Shown piece after piece: positions 62,549 to 64,000 of a stretch of DNA of 64,000 bases; the first letter of the stretch is position 1; each line of letters starts with the position of its first letter. The notes below the pieces were generated by a model, which saw nothing but the letters and a program-made list of their open reading frames with translations, made no database searches and was not told the DNA's origin. Source of the DNA: Pseudisothecium myosuroides (taxonomy: Eukaryota > Streptophyta > Bryopsida > Hypnales > Lembophyllaceae); the NCBI GenBank assembly GCA_951799445.1, contig OX637295.1, positions 7,874,001 to 7,938,000 of the forward strand, read 5' to 3'. A program made the translations under genes and the position numbers.

Positions 62549-63480
62549 CCTGCAGCATGACAACCATTGCTTAGCTTTAAAGACGATGCTAGCTCGAGTC
62601 GAGCTGAATATTCAACCTCACAGTTGCCACACATTGTTCCTCATAAATTTCCAGTTCCTTGAATGCCAGACCCCTCGTTCTGCACTTGCTTCTACCCTGC
62701 CGTCCCGTTAGCTCGAATCGAGCTGACTTCTTCTAGCTGCCATATTCATGTCTATCTTTCGCATTCGCCTTGTCATTTAGCTTGTTACGGATTTGACCCC
62801 TCGTTCTGTATCTTTTTTTCTGAGAACATGATTTTTCAGCTCGATTCGTGCTTCCGTGTTCATCTCATCTTTAGTTTTCATGTTCTTCCCGTTTCATGTG
62901 TTTAGCTCGACTCGAGCTGACAGGGTGGGCTCTTTTGATTTAACCGCTAGTCGACGTTCATAGCCACCTTCTTACTTCTTGTTTAGTTAGGTCTTCATTC
63001 TTTTTAGTTGATTTGTTTCTGTTTAGCCCTTAATTCGAGTTATTTTCCTCTTTAGCTCGAGTCGAGCTAAATCTCTCCGTGTCCCTCGGCGTGCATTTGT
63101 CCGTTTGGCTCTTTTTTTGCTTCGTTTAATGTTCAGCACTCTGCTGACTTCCTCTCCCCAATTTATATTTTGTTAATATTTTACAGTGTTGTTCTCCCAG
63201 CTCGATTCGAGCTTACTTATTCTAATTTTTTACTGTTTATTATCTATAATCGTTTTATCTTTTAGCTTGAGTCGAGCTACATGGGTGGTTTTTTATCTCT
63301 TTGCTTCAAATCAGCTCGATTCGAGCTGATTTTCAGGGTGTCCTGGATTTTATATGGGCCTGTTCTGTGTTTTTATGCCAGGTTTTGTTGATTTTAGCTC
63401 GAGTCGAGCTAATTTCATAAATTAGGTTACTGAAATTTAGCTCGGCTCGAGCTAAATGTGCTTCGAGCTACACTCTTTGA
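62549..63480 (-). repeat. Leader with ten AGCTCGANTCGAGCT palindromes
   Basis: Ten 15-bp palindromes or close variants start at 62590, 62710, 62838, 62904, 63054, 63199, 63264, 63313, 63396 and 63439. Spacing is 43-150 bp and irregular, so this is not a tandem array. Many have TTT before and AAA after, extending the symmetry. The T-rich strand bias on the plus strand and the acceptor just before the ATG suggest a leader intron or promoter of the composite gene. Confidence 0.75.
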
Positions 63481-64000
63481 AGCTGGGGGGGTCCTAGAAC
63501 AGGGGTTTCGACACAAACCCTACACAGACCCTGCACAGACCCTACAGACTTGAAGCACAATTAACCCCAACCCTAACCAAACCCTACAGACATGACAAAC
63601 CAGAATCCCAGCACAATCCTGAATGTGAATCCTAAACACAACTTGCGTAATCCAAGCACATGCCATAATCCTTCTGTAGGCGAAAATTTAAAATCATATC
63701 ACCACCAGTATTACATTCACGTTTTCATTTGGACCTAAAGAACTGAACCAGGCTCAAATTCAGAGCTTTCGGTACTAATAGAACCCACAGTCACATAGAT
63801 CTATGGCATTACCACACATGAAAACTAAAATGTCTTCGAATGCAGCCTTTACTAAGCCCTCAAGCCCTAATCACCTACATTCCTTATGAAGCCTACTAAC
63901 TGCAAGCATTTGTGGGCGCTGGATTACCCACCCTTGGTAATCGAGCGAACACCGACCAAGTTCTATGCCTTTATCCACATTTTTTAATATATGGGGGTGA
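63481..64000. other. Region upstream of the composite gene
   Basis: CCCTA-rich stretches (63508-63592: ACCCTACACAGACC, CCCTAACC, AACCCTACAG) resemble teloboxes in a plant promoter and suit a minus-strand transcription start near here. No coding exon was recognised. Confidence 0.4.

Noticed and set aside
62590..63453. CRISPR-like array
   Set aside because: The repeats are short palindromes at irregular spacing with non-uniform spacers in a eukaryotic leader, so this is not a CRISPR.

Overview
The window looks like nuclear DNA of a land plant. It has GT-AG introns, teloboxes, an F-box/kelch gene, a plant LRR receptor kinase, and an AT-rich background full of nested repeats. Two fragments resemble families linked to cilia in other eukaryotes: an EF-hand plus WD40 protein and an ERK7/MAPK15-type kinase. 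That fits a plant with swimming sperm (bryophyte, lycophyte or fern), but this is inference and I cannot name the species.

Layout. 1-7.5 kb is AT-rich and gene-free, built largely from TTAA-flanked inverted-repeat elements. 7.8-9.9 kb is an intact two-exon F-box/kelch gene. 11.4-11.8 kb is a broken ABCC-type ATPase fragment. 12.5-13.0 kb is a segment duplicated at 50.65-51.15 kb. 13.86-15.93 kb is a transposon containing transposons. 16.15-16.5 kb holds a CMGC kinase fragment. 17.75-32.05 kb is a 23-exon LRR receptor kinase, complete by its motifs and reading frame (1049 residues), whose repeat-coding exons were partly duplicated in tandem. 33.4-38.9 kb is a CACTA-like element. 39.6-45.4 kb is a very long solo LTR, followed by a second LTR fragment. 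48.75-50.63 kb is the 5' half of the EF-hand/WD40 gene. 51.5-63.5 kb is a decayed, intron-containing minus-strand gene, interrupted by a second solo LTR (55.7-60.2 kb).

The most unusual feature is the 51.5-63.5 kb minus-strand gene. In order it carries an unknown N-terminal module, a Ser/Gln-rich linker, a region with a ParB/sulfiredoxin-like INGQH motif, a region ending in an adenine/cytosine-N-methyltransferase-like motif (FAGGKVTCAA), a linker with a nuclear-localisation-like cluster, a Pro/Ala-rich stretch, an FCP1/NIF-like phosphatase domain with DLNG instead of DxDx, and a basic tail. Its introns and leader, but not the exons I checked, carry at least 17 copies of a 15-bp palindrome, AGCTCGANTCGAGCT and close variants. 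A palindrome series next to a ParB-like protein recalls parS sites, but any binding is speculation. This copy is dead or dying: in-frame TAG codons, frame offsets and the LTR insertion.

The second theme is transposon archaeology. Elements with TIR CCCCTAAAGGACC between TTAA sites are piggyBac-like in structure. A second family shares the core ATTTCATTAAAATGGC. A 189-bp MITE has its empty site preserved in a paralogous intron. Two LTRs of about 4.5-4.9 kb have TGTGAG...CTCACA ends and 5-bp target duplications. Coordinates of splice sites were read by eye; all similarity calls are from motif recognition, without database searches.
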